Notes: a model not told the origin generated them from the sequence alone. A stretch of DNA of 64,000 nucleotides from Sterolibacterium denitrificans (GCF_900174485.1 NZ_LT837803.1:1116001-1180000); one strand, 5' to 3'; positions 39,097-49,900 are shown, counted from the first letter of the stretch. A program made the numbers and translations.

Positions 39097-39158
39097 AGTC
39101 CCCGTGGGATAACAAAAGATAGTCCCCGTGGGATAACAAAAGATAGTCCCTGTGGGAC
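39097..39158. repeat. 24-bp direct tandem repeat, about 2.6 copies
   Basis: Two identical 24-bp units (39097-39120 and 39121-39144), each starting AGTCCCCGTGGGATAAC and ending AAAAGAT, are followed by a partial copy AGTCCCTGTGGGA. They lie 50 bp upstream of the YeeE/YedE gene and could be stacked binding sites or a slippage-prone array. Confidence 0.85.
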
Positions 39159-39208
39159 GTACATTGCTGACTATTCTTTCTAATCAGATCGACCTTTGAG
39201 CCTTGCAT

Positions 39209-39670
39209 ATGCCCGAACAGTTCTTCCCCAATGGCTATTCCGTTTATCTGGTCGGCGGCCTGCTGATGGGGGCCGGCGTGGCGCTGCTGTATGCCACGAC
39301 CGGGCGGCAGGGCGGGGCGTCGACTTTTTTCAGTTCGGTCTGGTCGTATTTTCTGCGGACGTCGTTCTTTCGCCAGGCCGTCCTGCGCGACAGCCGCGAC
39401 TGGCGCAGCGTGTATGCGCTGGGGATGCTGCTGGGCGGTCTGCTGTACGCGCTGCTCGGGCTGCCGCAGGAAGCCACCCAGGTGCCGGCGTGGAAGTTCA
39501 TCGCCGGCGGGTTGCTGATCGGCTTCGGCGCGCGCCTGGGGGGCGGCTGTACCTCGGGGCATGGCATCTGCGGCATGGCTTCGCTTTCCGGCAGCTCGAT
39601 CCTGATGGTCTGCACTTTTCTCGGCACGGCCATCCTCACCGCGCTGGGCGTATCCGCCCTGGGAGCGTGA
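39209..39670 (+). CDS. YeeE/YedE-type membrane protein, N-terminal half
   Basis: 153 residues with four to five membrane helices; the conserved GFGARLGGGCTSGHGICGMA motif includes the Cys used by YeeE-type thiosulfate channels. Alone it corresponds to the first half of the two-repeat YeeE/YedE fold; the second half is the next gene, 3 bp downstream. Probably imports thiosulfate or another sulfur species, by family. The ATG at 39209 is taken; a TTG at 39203 is also in frame. Confidence 0.82.
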   Translation: MPEQFFPNGYSVYLVGGLLMGAGVALLYATTGRQGGASTFFSSVWSYFLRTSFFRQAVLRDSRDWRSVYALGMLLGGLLYALLGLPQEATQVPAWKFIAGGLLIGFGARLGGGCTSGHGICGMASLSGSSILMVCTFLGTAILTALGVSALGA

Positions 39671-39673
39671 GCC

Positions 39674-40111
39674 ATGAAAGCGCTGGATTTCGTCTTTACC
39701 CTGGCGGCCGGCCTGTTGTTCGGCTTTGGCCTGGCCTGGTCGACCATGATCCGGCCGGAGGCCGTGCTGGATTTTCTCAACTTCCGTGATCTGGGCTTGC
39801 TGCTGGTGCTGGGCGGGGCGGTGGGCGTGAATCTGCTGGTGTTTCAACTGCTGCCGCGCCTGCGTGCGCGTTCCCTGCTGGGTGCGGCATTCCAGCCGCG
39901 CCCATTCAGGCTCGACCGGCAGAGCATCCTCGGCGGCGTGCTGTTCGGTCTGGGCTGGGGGCTGTGCGGCGTCTGCCCCGGTCCGGCCCTGGCCGGCTTC
40001 GGCGCCGGACTGGCGATCGGCCGCTTCGATCTGCTGGCCGCGCTGGCGAGCATCCTCGTCGGCGCGCTGCTGCACGGGCTGTGGGCCGATCGCCGCGGCG
40101 ACGTGGAATAA
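39674..40111 (+). CDS. YeeE/YedE-type membrane protein, C-terminal half
   Basis: 145 residues, four to five helices, with the second-half motif GVLFGLGWGLCGVCPGPALA, again holding Cys residues in the pore loop. It should pair with the preceding protein to make one transporter. Two-gene versions of this family (often called YedE/YeeE pairs or PmpAB-like) are widespread and linked to sulfur handling. The C-terminus ends shortly after the last helix. Confidence 0.82.
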   Translation: MKALDFVFTLAAGLLFGFGLAWSTMIRPEAVLDFLNFRDLGLLLVLGGAVGVNLLVFQLLPRLRARSLLGAAFQPRPFRLDRQSILGGVLFGLGWGLCGVCPGPALAGFGAGLAIGRFDLLAALASILVGALLHGLWADRRGDVE

Positions 40112-40186
40112 CGCGCGTTGCCGTTTGCCGCGGCGAGCGTCGGCGCAGTTACCTGCAGTTACCCGTAGTTACCGCATTCCCCCGCT

Positions 40187-41587
40187 TTACCTGACGCGCG
40201 GCGCGGTCAGCGTTTCGATGCGCAGGGCTTCGTCGAGGGCGGCCGGTTCCATCAGCTTCATTTCCAGCACCAGTTCGGGCACGGCGCGGCCGGTGCCGAG
40301 GGCTTCCCTGGCGACTCGGGTGGCGTTTTCATAGCCGATGTAGGGATTCAGGGCGGTGGCCAGACCGGCCGAGCCGCGTACCCGTTCGGCCAGCAGCTCG
40401 CGGTTGGCGGTGATGCCGGCGACGCAGTTACGCGCCAGGGTGCGGCAACCGGCGGCAAGGTGCGTCATGCTCTTGAACAGGCTGTGGGCAATGATCGGCT
40501 CGAAGGCGTTCAGCTGCAATTGGCCGGCTTCGGCGGCCATGGTGATGGTCATGTCGTTGCCGATCACCTCGAAGGCGATCTGGTTCACCACTTCCGGAAT
40601 GATCGGGTTGACCTTGCCCGGCATGATGCTGGAGCCGGCGGCGCGGGCCGGCAGGTTGATTTCGTTCAGGCCCGCCTGCGGGCCGCTGGAGAGCAGGCGC
40701 AGGTCGCTGCAGGCTTTCGACAGCTTGCAGGCCACGCGCTTGAGCACGCCGGAAAGCTGGATGAAGGCGCCCATGTCCTGGGTGGCTTCGATCAGGTTTT
40801 CCGCCTGGATCAGCGGTACGCCGCTGATTTCGACGAGGTGGTGCACGGCCAGGCGGGCATAGCGGGCATCGGTGTTGATGCCGGTGCCGATGGCGGTGGC
40901 GCCGAGGTTCACTTCATGCACCAGGTCGATGGCTTCCCCCAGGCGCAGTTCATCCTCGCCGATCATCACGGCATAGGTGGTGAACTCCTGGCCCAGGGTC
41001 ATCGGCACGGCATCCTGCAACTGGGTGCGGCCCAGCTTGAGGACATCGCGGAATTCGTGCGCCTTGGCGGCAAAGGCCTGGCGCAACTCGGCCATGGCGG
41101 CGAGCAGATCGCGCACGGCGAAGCAGGCGGCCAGGCGCAGGGCGGTCGGATAGACGTCGTTGGTACTTTGCGACATGTTGACGTGATTGAGCGGATGCAA
41201 GGTGGCGTAGTCGCCGCGCTGGCTGCCCATGAGTTCGAGGGCGCGGTTGCAGATCACTTCGTTGGCATTCATGTTGGTCGAAGTGCCGGCCCCGCCCTGG
41301 ATGACATCGACGACGAATTGATCATGCAGCGCGCCGCCGGCAATTTCCCGGCAGGCCGCGGTAATCGCGTCTGCCCGTTCGCCGTCGAGCTCGCCCAGAT
41401 CGCGGTTGGCCTGGGCCGCAGCCTGCTTGACCATGGCGAGGGCGCGGATCAGCTCGGGATATTCGCCGATGGTCTTGCCGGTGATATTGAAGTTTTCCAG
41501 CGCCCGCAGGGTGTGGATGCCCCAATAGGCTGCGGCAGGAACCGGGCGTTCTCCCAGCAGGTCGTGTTCGATGCGGATAGTGCTCAT
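40187..41587 (-). CDS. aspA: Aspartate ammonia-lyase
   Basis: 466 residues of the fumarase/aspartase superfamily: IRIEHDLLGERPVPAAAYWG at the N-terminus, QGGAGTSTNMNANEVICNRA, NMSQSTNDVYPTALRLA, and the signature GSSIMPGKVNPIIPEV. N-terminal E-x-D-L-L-G-E and length favour AspA over fumarase C. It interconverts aspartate with fumarate and ammonia. Start 41587 has AGGAG 6 bases upstream. Single gene, convergent with the YeeE pair. Confidence 0.93.
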   Translation of the reverse strand: MSTIRIEHDLLGERPVPAAAYWGIHTLRALENFNITGKTIGEYPELIRALAMVKQAAAQANRDLGELDGERADAITAACREIAGGALHDQFVVDVIQGGAGTSTNMNANEVICNRALELMGSQRGDYATLHPLNHVNMSQSTNDVYPTALRLAACFAVRDLLAAMAELRQAFAAKAHEFRDVLKLGRTQLQDAVPMTLGQEFTTYAVMIGEDELRLGEAIDLVHEVNLGATAIGTGINTDARYARLAVHHLVEISGVPLIQAENLIEATQDMGAFIQLSGVLKRVACKLSKACSDLRLLSSGPQAGLNEINLPARAAGSSIMPGKVNPIIPEVVNQIAFEVIGNDMTITMAAEAGQLQLNAFEPIIAHSLFKSMTHLAAGCRTLARNCVAGITANRELLAERVRGSAGLATALNPYIGYENATRVAREALGTGRAVPELVLEMKLMEPAALDEALRIETLTAPRVR

Positions 41588-41969
41588 CAGGTGCTCCTGT
41601 AATGATGTCGCGATGGTTGCGAGCGGCGGATGCGGCATTCAATGCCGGGTTGAGTGAAATCCCGCGGCGCAGATCGAGGCCACGAGGGGAGAGGCAGAAA
41701 GGGGAAGGGTGCCGGAATGGTCGGACAGGTCGGTCAACCATGGCTGCGGGCTGCCATACCTGCTTTGGTTTCCTGCTGTTGCAGCGCCATCATCTGCTGC
41801 ATGGACGCTGCGTTCCTGTTCGGGAACGGGGATGGTAGCAGCATTCGTCACTGGCCGGGACGGGAAAAGCCTCGGGTAGAATCGTCTGACTTTTTCTGCC
41901 GACGCATCAGCTTGCGCGATGCTGTGCCTATCGTGTCGCAAATCTGCGGCAGATGACGGGGAACTCTGC
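41588..41969. other. Noncoding interval between divergent aspA and cbiX
   Basis: 382 bp with no credible gene. It must hold both divergent promoters. TAGAAT at 41877-41882 is a fair -10 for cbiX, without a good -35. A stretch at 41847-41872 has slight resemblance to a cobalamin riboswitch core but no B12 box follows. Nothing else stands out. Confidence 0.5.
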
Positions 41970-42329
41970 ATGAAAGCCATCCTGCTGTTTGCTCACGGCG
42001 CGCGCAATCCCGAGTGGGCCGGGCCGATTCTGGCCATCCGCGACGCGATGCGCGCGCGGCGGGTGGCGGCGCGCGTCGAATGCGCCTTTCTCGAATTCAT
42101 CGAGCCTTTGCTGGCCGAGGCCATCGACCGGCTGGTGGCCGAGGGCTGCAATGAGATCGTCGTCGTGCCGATTTTCATGGCCAGCACGGGGCATACCCAG
42201 CGCGAGCTGCCGTTACTGCTCGATGCGGCGCGCGTCCGCCATGCGCAGTTGCAGTTGCGGGTCGCAGCGCCGATCGGCGAGGCCGCCAGCGTGATCGACG
42301 CCATCGCGCAATATGCCCTGGAGGCCTGA
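41970..42329 (+). CDS. CbiX/SirB-type chelatase-like protein
   Basis: 119 residues, a single-domain chelatase fold: MKAILLFAHGARNPEWAGPI supplies the catalytic His, VECAFLEFIEPLLAEAIDRL carries the Glu region, and VVVPIFMASTGHTQRELPLL is the second conserved segment, though the usual HxxxD/E ligand set is varied. Short CbiX proteins insert Co or Fe into sirohydrochlorin. GGGGAA precedes the ATG. No other cobalamin or siroheme genes are in the window. Confidence 0.82.
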   Translation: MKAILLFAHGARNPEWAGPILAIRDAMRARRVAARVECAFLEFIEPLLAEAIDRLVAEGCNEIVVVPIFMASTGHTQRELPLLLDAARVRHAQLQLRVAAPIGEAASVIDAIAQYALEA

Positions 42330-42452
42330 AGGAAAAATCCGCGCGCGTTCCGGCCGTGCTCATTTCCTGAGCCTGCGGCCTCGTATCCTGTCCTGCATCC
42401 CTGTCTTCCACATGCCCGGCAACGGCATCGCCAGCACCAACGAGAGCAGATC

Positions 42453-43370
42453 ATGAGCAAGCAACCTCCCGCCAGACTGATCGTGGCCGTGTCCTCGCGG
42501 GCACTGTTCGATCTCGAAGAGAGCAACCGCATCTTCGAGGAGGCGGGCGAGGAAGCCTACGCGCGCTATCAGATCGCCAATGAGGAAGTCTGTCTGGCGC
42601 CGGGCGTGGCCTATGCCATGGTGCGCAAGCTGCTGGCGCTGAATACCCCGGCGCAGCCGCAGCGCATCGAGGTGGTGCTGACTTCGCGCAACAGCGCGGA
42701 TACGGGGCTGCGGATTTTCCGCTCCATCGAGGCGCATGGCCTGAGGATCGAGCGCGCGGCATTCACCCGCGGCCGTGCGCCCTGGCGTTATCTGCACGAT
42801 TTCGGCGCGCAACTGTTTCTCTCGGCGCATGCGGAAGACGTGCGCGAGGCGCTGGCGGCGGGGATCGCGGCGGCCACCATCCTGCCGGATTCGGCCAGCA
42901 CGCCGCGCCATCCCGAATTGCGCATCGCCTTCGATGGCGATGCGGTGATTTTTTCCGATGAGGCCGAGCGCATCTATCAGGAAAACGGTCTGGGCGAATT
43001 CAACCGCAACGAAGTGGCGCGTCGCGATGAGCCGCTGCCCGGCGGTCCGTTCAAGCCTTTTCTGGCGGCGCTGCATGAAATCCAGTCCGACTATGCCGCT
43101 GCCGATTCGCCCATCCGCACCGCCCTGGTCACGGCGCGCGGCGCGCCGGCGCACGAGCGGGTGATCCGCACCCTGCGCAGTTGGGGCGTGCGCATCGACG
43201 AGGCCCTGTTCCTCGGCGGCAGGGACAAGGGCGCTTTCCTGGAAAGCTTCGGCGCCGACATCTTTTTCGACGACCAGTGGCCTCATTGCGATTCGGCGCG
43301 CGGCTTCGTCGGCACGGGGCACGTGCCGTCGGGGATAAAGAATCAGTCCAGGGACGCGGGCCATGCCTGA
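42453..43370 (+). CDS. 5'-nucleotidase (cytosolic NT5C1-like family)
   Basis: 305 residues. Recognisable by LIVAVSSRALFDLEESNRIF, EVVLTSRNSADTGLRIFRSI, LRIAFDGDAVIFSDEAERIY (Asp-x-Asp-like motif) and GGRDKGAFLESFGADIFFDD. This family resembles animal cytosolic 5'-nucleotidase 1 and dephosphorylates nucleoside monophosphates; bacterial substrates are less clear. It overlaps recC by 8 bp and so may be expressed with recCBD. Confidence 0.85.
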   Translation: MSKQPPARLIVAVSSRALFDLEESNRIFEEAGEEAYARYQIANEEVCLAPGVAYAMVRKLLALNTPAQPQRIEVVLTSRNSADTGLRIFRSIEAHGLRIERAAFTRGRAPWRYLHDFGAQLFLSAHAEDVREALAAGIAAATILPDSASTPRHPELRIAFDGDAVIFSDEAERIYQENGLGEFNRNEVARRDEPLPGGPFKPFLAALHEIQSDYAAADSPIRTALVTARGAPAHERVIRTLRSWGVRIDEALFLGGRDKGAFLESFGADIFFDDQWPHCDSARGFVGTGHVPSGIKNQSRDAGHA

Positions 43371-46300
43371 CAGCGAAAGCCCATTGCCCAGCGGCTTCAT
43401 GGTGGTGCATGGCAACCAGCCCGAGCTGTTGCGGCAGTTGCTGGTGCATTGGTTCCAGGCGCATCCGCTGGCGCCGCTGGAGGATGAAACCGTGCTCGTG
43501 CAGAGCAACGGCATCGCCCAGTGGCTCAAGCTGGCGCTGGCTGGGGAGGGCGATGCCGGCGCGGGCTGCGGCATCGCCGCCGCGTTCGACATGCTGCTGC
43601 CGTCCCGCTTCGTCTGGCGCGCCTATCGCGCCGTGCTGGGCGCGGATGCCGTGCCCGAGCGTTCCGCCTTCGACAAGGCCCTGCTGGTCTGGCGTCTGCT
43701 GCGTCTGTTGCCCGAACTGACGCGGCAAGCGGGCTACGAGCCGTTGCAGCAGTTTCTGGCCGGCGACGCCGATCTGCGCAAGCGCCATCAGTTGGCGGAG
43801 AAGATCGCCGATCTGTTTGACCAATACCAGGTGTATCGCGCCGACTGGCTGGATGCCTGGGCCAGGGGGGAGGACGTGCTGATCGACAGCCGCAACGAGG
43901 CGCGCCCGCTGGAACCCGGGCAGGTCTGGCAGCCGCTGCTCTGGCGTGCCTTGCTGGTGGACGTGGGCGAGTCCGGTGGCGGTGACGGCAGCAACGGCCG
44001 CGCCGCCGTGCATCGGCGTTTTCTCGAAGCGGCCGCCGGGTTGCAGACGCGGCCGGCCGGGCTGCCCCGGCGCATCTCGGTGTTCGGCCTGTCGTCCCTG
44101 CCCCGGCAATCGCTGGAAGTGCTGCTGGCCATCTCGCGCTTCAGCCAGGTGATTTTGTGCGTGCACAATCCCTGCGAATATTTCTGGAGCGACCTGCTTG
44201 CCGAAAAGGATCATGCGCGGCGCAGCGCGCGCCACAGGCGCAAGGCCGGTCTGCCCGAGGCGCTGGCCACCGAGGACCTGCATCTGCATGTCCATCCGCT
44301 GCTCGCCGCCTGGGGACGGCAGGGGCGGGATTACCTGGCCCTGCTCGACGTGCTGGATCAGCCGGAAAGCTACCGCCGGCAGTTCGAGCGCATCGGCGAG
44401 CGTATCGACGTGTTCGAAAGCCACGGCGAGACGACGCTGCTGAACCAGTTGCAGGACGACATCCGCCTGTTGCGCAGCGTGGCCGAATCGCGCGCGCGCT
44501 GGCCGGCGGTCGATCCTGCGGCGGATCGTTCGCTGCGTTTCCATGTCGCGCACAGCATGCAGCGCGAAGTGGAGATTCTGCACGACCAGTTGCTGGCCGC
44601 CTTCGCCGCCGATCCGACGCTGCGCCCGCGCGACGTCATCGTGATGGTGCCGGATGTCGATGCCTTCGCGCCGCACATCGAAGCCGTCTTCGGCCAGATC
44701 GAAGCCGGCGATGCGCGTTACCTGCCGTTTTCCATCGCCGACCAGGCGCAGCGCCGGCGGGCGTCGCTGGCCTTCGCCCTGGAGTTTCTGCTGGGCCTGC
44801 CGGAGTCGCGCGTGGCGGTCAGCGATCTGCTCGATCTGCTGGACGTGCCGGCCGTGCGCCAGCGCTTCGGTCTGGCGGCAGGCGACCTGCCCCTGCTGCA
44901 TCGCTGGATACGCCAGAGCAACATCCGCTGGGGACTGAATGCCGAACGGCGCGCGCAATTCATGCCGGGCCTCGCCGCGCACGAGCAGGCGCAGAACACC
45001 TGGCAGCACGGACTCGAGCGCATGCTGCTGGGCTATGCTGTGGGCGGCGAGGGCAGTGCCGGCGGATTTTCGGCGGCTGCCTGGCGCGACATCGAGCCGT
45101 ATGGCGAAGTGAGCGGTTTGAGCGCGGCCCTGGTCGGCCCGCTGGCCTGCCTGCTGCGCCGGCTCGAAGCGCTGGCGCTGGAACTGGCCGCGCCCGCGCT
45201 GCCGGCCGTCTGGGTCGAACGCCTGCAGGCGCTGCTGGGCGATTTCTTCCATGCCGAGAGCGCCGAGGACGCGCTGCTGCTCCTGCAGTTGCAGACCAGC
45301 CTGGGCGACTGGGTCGATGCCTGCGCCGCCGCCGGATTGAACGAGGAAATTCCGCTGGCCGTCGTGCGCGAGCACTGGCTGGCGCAACTGGATCAAGCCA
45401 GCCTGAGCCGGCCGTTCATGGCCGGCCGGCTGACCTTCGCCACGCTGATGCCGATGCGCGCCATTCCGTATCGCATGGTTTGCCTGCTGGGGATGAATGA
45501 CGGCGAGTTTCCCCGCGCGCGGCCGCCGCTGGATTTCGATCTGATGGCGCGCGACATGCGTCCCGGCGACCGCTCGCGGCGCGAGGATGACCGCTACCTG
45601 TTCCTCGAAGCCCTGCTCTCGGCCCGCGAAAGACTGCATATCAGTTGGGTGGGGCGCAGCATCCACGACAACAGCCCGCGTCCGCCCTCGGTGCTGGTCA
45701 GCCAGTTGCGCGATCATCTCGTCGCGTGCTGGCGGCTGGCTGGCAACGGCGATGATGCCGACGCGCTGCTGGCCGCGCTCACGGTGGAGCACCGGCTGCA
45801 GCCGTTCAGCAGCGATTATTTCGGCGGCGAGCCGCCGACTGCCGCGCTGTTCACCTATGCCCGCGAATGGGAGCGTGGGGAACGCGGAGAAAGAGCGCCG
45901 CCAGGCGGCATGCAAGCCGCCGATGCGCCCTTGCCGCCGCCCGGCTTCGATGCCGCCATCACGCTGCGGCAGTTGGCGGCTTTCCTCAAGGATCCGGTCA
46001 GGAGTTTTTACCGTGAGCGGCTGGATATCCGCTACGAAACCGACACGCCGGACAGCGAGGATTACGAGCCGTTCAGCGTGGATGGTCTGGCGCAGTGGTC
46101 GCTGCAGGATCGCCTGATCCAGGCCCGGCTGGAGGCCGTGGAAGCCGGCCGGGACGAGGCGCAGGCCGTCGCGCGGCAACTGGCGCGCATCCGCCGCTGT
46201 GGCGAGCTGCCCATCGGCAGCATGGCGGCGCTGACTGCCGAAGCATTGACCGAGCCGCTCGACCGGATGTTCGAGTTGCGCGCCAGGGCGCTGGCCGACT

Positions 46301-46929
46301 GGCCGCTGCCGCTGGCGGATCAGCCGTTTGCATACCAGCAAACGCATGCCGGCGGAACGCTGCTCGTCGAAGGGAGCATCACGCACTGCTACGGCAACGC
46401 GGCCGGCCAGCCCTGCCGGATCGAACTCAACTCCAGCAATCTGCTGGACGATGAAAAATACCGGCGCGACAAATTGCTGGCGGCCTGGGTGCTGCATCTG
46501 GCCGCGCATCTGGCCGAGCCGTTCTTGCCGATGACCAGTTTGATCATCGGCAAGAACGGATTGGTGCAGCTCCAGCCGCTGGCGCCCGAGCTGGCCCGGG
46601 AGTATTTCTCGGCGCTGGTCGACGCCTATGTCGGCGGGTTGTGCGAGCCCTTGCCGCTGGCGGCAAAAACCGGCTTTGCCTGGCTGGAGAAGCAGGGCCG
46701 GCCTTGTCATGGCCCGCTGGAGGATTGCGCGCAGGCGGCCGTCGGCGCGGCCCGCAGCCGCTACGAGGGTGGCTACAACAGCCATGGCGAGGTCGGACAA
46801 AGCGCGTATCTGCAGCAGTGCTATCCGAACTTCGCCCTGCTCTGGTCGAACGGCCGCTTCAGCCAGCTTTGCGCCGATCTTTACGCGCCGCTGATGAGGC
46901 ATGTCGGCGCTGCGCCGCAGACGACATGA
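43363..46929 (+). CDS. recC: Exodeoxyribonuclease V gamma subunit
   Basis: 1188 residues. N-terminal helicase-like start with VVHGNQPELLRQLLVHWFQA and VQSNGIAQWLKLALA, inactive UvrD-like domains (RISVFGLSSLPRQSLEVLLA; MPMRAIPYRMVCLLGMNDGE, FPRARPPLDFDLMARDMRPG), and C-terminal nuclease-like fold without catalytic residues. RecC scans the 3' strand for Chi. The frame EWERGERGERAPPG near residue 840 is encoded by a 9-bp array. Stop overlaps recB (ATGA). Confidence 0.95.
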   Translation: MPDSESPLPSGFMVVHGNQPELLRQLLVHWFQAHPLAPLEDETVLVQSNGIAQWLKLALAGEGDAGAGCGIAAAFDMLLPSRFVWRAYRAVLGADAVPERSAFDKALLVWRLLRLLPELTRQAGYEPLQQFLAGDADLRKRHQLAEKIADLFDQYQVYRADWLDAWARGEDVLIDSRNEARPLEPGQVWQPLLWRALLVDVGESGGGDGSNGRAAVHRRFLEAAAGLQTRPAGLPRRISVFGLSSLPRQSLEVLLAISRFSQVILCVHNPCEYFWSDLLAEKDHARRSARHRRKAGLPEALATEDLHLHVHPLLAAWGRQGRDYLALLDVLDQPESYRRQFERIGERIDVFESHGETTLLNQLQDDIRLLRSVAESRARWPAVDPAADRSLRFHVAHSMQREVEILHDQLLAAFAADPTLRPRDVIVMVPDVDAFAPHIEAVFGQIEAGDARYLPFSIADQAQRRRASLAFALEFLLGLPESRVAVSDLLDLLDVPAVRQRFGLAAGDLPLLHRWIRQSNIRWGLNAERRAQFMPGLAAHEQAQNTWQHGLERMLLGYAVGGEGSAGGFSAAAWRDIEPYGEVSGLSAALVGPLACLLRRLEALALELAAPALPAVWVERLQALLGDFFHAESAEDALLLLQLQTSLGDWVDACAAAGLNEEIPLAVVREHWLAQLDQASLSRPFMAGRLTFATLMPMRAIPYRMVCLLGMNDGEFPRARPPLDFDLMARDMRPGDRSRREDDRYLFLEALLSARERLHISWVGRSIHDNSPRPPSVLVSQLRDHLVACWRLAGNGDDADALLAALTVEHRLQPFSSDYFGGEPPTAALFTYAREWERGERGERAPPGGMQAADAPLPPPGFDAAITLRQLAAFLKDPVRSFYRERLDIRYETDTPDSEDYEPFSVDGLAQWSLQDRLIQARLEAVEAGRDEAQAVARQLARIRRCGELPIGSMAALTAEALTEPLDRMFELRARALADWPLPLADQPFAYQQTHAGGTLLVEGSITHCYGNAAGQPCRIELNSSNLLDDEKYRRDKLLAAWVLHLAAHLAEPFLPMTSLIIGKNGLVQLQPLAPELAREYFSALVDAYVGGLCEPLPLAAKTGFAWLEKQGRPCHGPLEDCAQAAVGAARSRYEGGYNSHGEVGQSAYLQQCYPNFALLWSNGRFSQLCADLYAPLMRHVGAAPQTT

Positions 46930-49900
46930 ATCTGCCCGATCAAATCATTTCTTCGCTAGCGCCGCTGCGCCTGCCGCTGCGTGGCAGTCATCTGATCGAG
47001 GCCAGCGCCGGCACCGGCAAAACCTACACCATCGCCATGCTGTACGTGCGGCTGGTGCTGGGGCATGGCGGCCAGCATGACGAGTCTGCCGGCGCGCTGA
47101 CGCCGCCGGAAATTCTGGTGGTCACCTTCACCGAGGCGGCGACGCAGGAGCTGCGCGAGCGCATCCGCGCCCGCCTGGCGGAAGCCGCGCGTTGTTTCCG
47201 CGAGGAAGCCGAAACCGGCATGCTGGCGGCGCAGCCCGATCTGCTGCGGCAACTGCGTGCCGAATACGCGCCGGCGGCATGGCCGGCCTGCGCGCGCAAG
47301 CTGGAACTGGCCGCCGAGTGGATGGATGAGGCGGCGATTTCCACCATCCATGGCTGGTGCAATCGCATGCTGCGCGAGCACGCCTTCGACAGCCAGAGCG
47401 ACTTCAAGCAGAAGCTGGAGACCGAACAGGACGAATTGCGCGCGGAAGTGGCGCGGGATTACTGGCGCAATTTCTACTATCCGCTGACGCTGGAGGAAAG
47501 CCGCCAGGTCATGGCCTGCTGGCGCACGCCCGCCGAGCTGGAGCGGGCCGCCAAGCCCTTGCTCGACCATGTCGCCCTGCTGCCGGCAGCCGAGGCGCCG
47601 GCCGTCGTCATCGGCCAGATGGCGGCGGAAAGACGCCAGCGCCTGCAAGAACTCAAGCAACCCTGGGCCGCATGGGTGGACGAATTGCGCCAGATCTTCG
47701 ACGAGGCCAGGGCGGGCGGTTCGATCAACGGCCAGAAACTGAAAGCGAATCACTACGCCAACTGGCTGGACGAGCTGGCCGCCTGGGCGGCCGATCCGGC
47801 CAGCCAGACGCCGAAACTGGGCAAGGGCTGGGAGCGGTTGACGCCCGTGGGCATCGCCGAGGCCTGGAAAAACGGCCAGCCGCCGGCGCATCCGGCCTTC
47901 GCCGCAATTGTCCGGCTGCAGCAGGCGCTGGGCGGCTTGCCGGAACCCCGCGCCGCGCTTTTGCAGCATGCCGCCCACTGGATGGCGGATGAATTCGAGC
48001 GCGTCCAGCAACGCCGCGCCCTGATCGGTTTCGACGATCTGCTGCGCGGGTTGGACAAGGCGCTCCGCGGGCCGCGGGGCGAGCGGCTGGCCGCGGTGAT
48101 CCGCCGGCAGTTTCCCGTCGCCCTGATCGATGAATTCCAGGATACCGATCCCGTCCAGTACCGAATCTTCGATCGCATTTACGCGATTGCGCAGAACCGC
48201 CAGGATTGCGCGCTGATCCTGATCGGCGACCCCAAGCAGGCGATCTATGCTTTCCGTGGCGCGGATGTTTATACCTATCTCAAGGCCCGCGCGGCCGTCG
48301 CCGGGCGGCTGTATACCCTGGGTACAAACTTCCGCTCGACCCGCGCCATGGTCGAGGCGGTCAATCATTGCTTCGGGCGGGTCGAGCAGGCGGCGGGTGC
48401 CGGCCCCGGTGCCTTTCTTTTCCGCAGGACGGACGATGCGGGCAATCTCGACAATCCGTTGCCCTTCCTGACAGTCGCCGCCCAGGGGCGCGAGGATGAT
48501 TTCCAGGTTGCCGACCAGCCGCTGCCCGCCCTGCAACTGGCCGTGGCATCCGCTGCGTCCGATGCCGCGGGTGACTCGAAGGATGCCTGCATCAAGCGCC
48601 TGGCAGAGATTTGCGCGACGCAGGTCGTGGCCTGGCTGAACCAGGGTGCGGCCGGCCGGGCCGGCTTTGCCGGGCGTGATGCGGCTGCGCCGCTGCGCGC
48701 GCTCAGGCCGGGCGACATCGCCATCCTGGTGAATAACCGCAACGAGGCCGCCAGCATCCGTCAGGCGCTGGCGCGCCGCACCGTGCGCTCGGTGTATCTG
48801 TCGGACCGGGAGACGGTATTCGCCACGCCGCAGGCGCTGGAGGTCTATCGCTGGCTGGCGGCCTGCGCCGAGCCGGACGATGCCAATCTGTTGCGCGTCG
48901 CGCTATCCACGCCGTCCCTGGGCCTGGACTTTGCCGGACTCGATGCCCTGAATCAGGACGAGCAAGCCTGGGAAGCCCGGGTCGTGCAGTTCAAGGCGTA
49001 TCGAGAACTGTGGCAGCGCAGCGGGGTGCTGCCCATGCTGCGGCGGATACTGTTCGACTTCGGCTGCGGCGAACGGCTGCTCGGTCAGGACGCGCAGGAC
49101 GTGCAGGATGAACAGAGCGGCGAGCGCCGCATGACCGACATTCTCCATCTGGCGGAAATCCTGCAGCAGGCCAGCGCCACGCTGGAAGGCGAGCATGCCT
49201 TGCTGCGCTTTCTGGCCGAGCGGCTGGCGGCTCCCGAAGGCGAGCAGGAAGGCAGGCGGCTGCGTCTGGAAAGCGATGCCGATCTGGTGCAGGTAGTCAC
49301 CATCCACAAGTCCAAGGGACTGGAATATCCGCTGGTCTTTTTGCCCTTCATCTGCGCAGCGCGGGCGGTGAAAAATACCGACGTGCCGCTGAAGTGGCAT
49401 GACGACCGGGGCGAATTGCAGCTCGCCCTGCAGGCGGATGCCGTAGTCCTGCAACGGGCCGAGCGGGAGCGCCTGGCCGAGGACGTGCGCAAACTCTACG
49501 TGGCGCTCACCCGCGCCCGCTACCTGACCTGGCTGGGGCTGGCGTCGATCAAGGGCAATGCGCCGAGCGCGATCGGTCATCTGTTCGGCCTGAACGGCGC
49601 GCCAGGTCTGACGACTGCGCAGTATTTGCAGCGGTCGCAGGAGATCGCCGCGACGGCGCCGTCCGGCAGTCTGCAGGTGCTGGACGCGCCGCACAGCGAC
49701 ATGACGCATTTTTCAGCGCCGGCACGGCCCGCGCGGACGGCGGCAGCCTGCCGCCTGCAACGCGCCGTTCGCGAATACTGGTGGATCGGCAGCTATTCCG
49801 CCTTGCGCATCGACGGCCATGCCGAACCGGCAGGGATGGCGCTGGGCGCGCTGGACGATACGCCGCAGGCGGACAATCTGCTGGAAAGCCTGCGTGAAAT

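Noticed and set aside
38945-40075. 376-codon minus-strand frame opposite the YeeE/YedE genes
   Set aside because: It is Gln/Arg/Ala-rich antisense to two clearly membrane-encoding genes and runs through the repeats.
41847-41872. Possible cobalamin riboswitch before cbiX (CACTGG...GGGAAAAGCC)
   Set aside because: Only one short stretch resembles the riboswitch core; the B12 box and the upstream paired segments are missing.
43129-46902. 1257-codon minus-strand frame opposite recC
   Set aside because: A shadow of recC: high Arg/Gln/Gly content with no domains, caused by GC-rich third positions. The same applies to the long frames opposite recB and recD.
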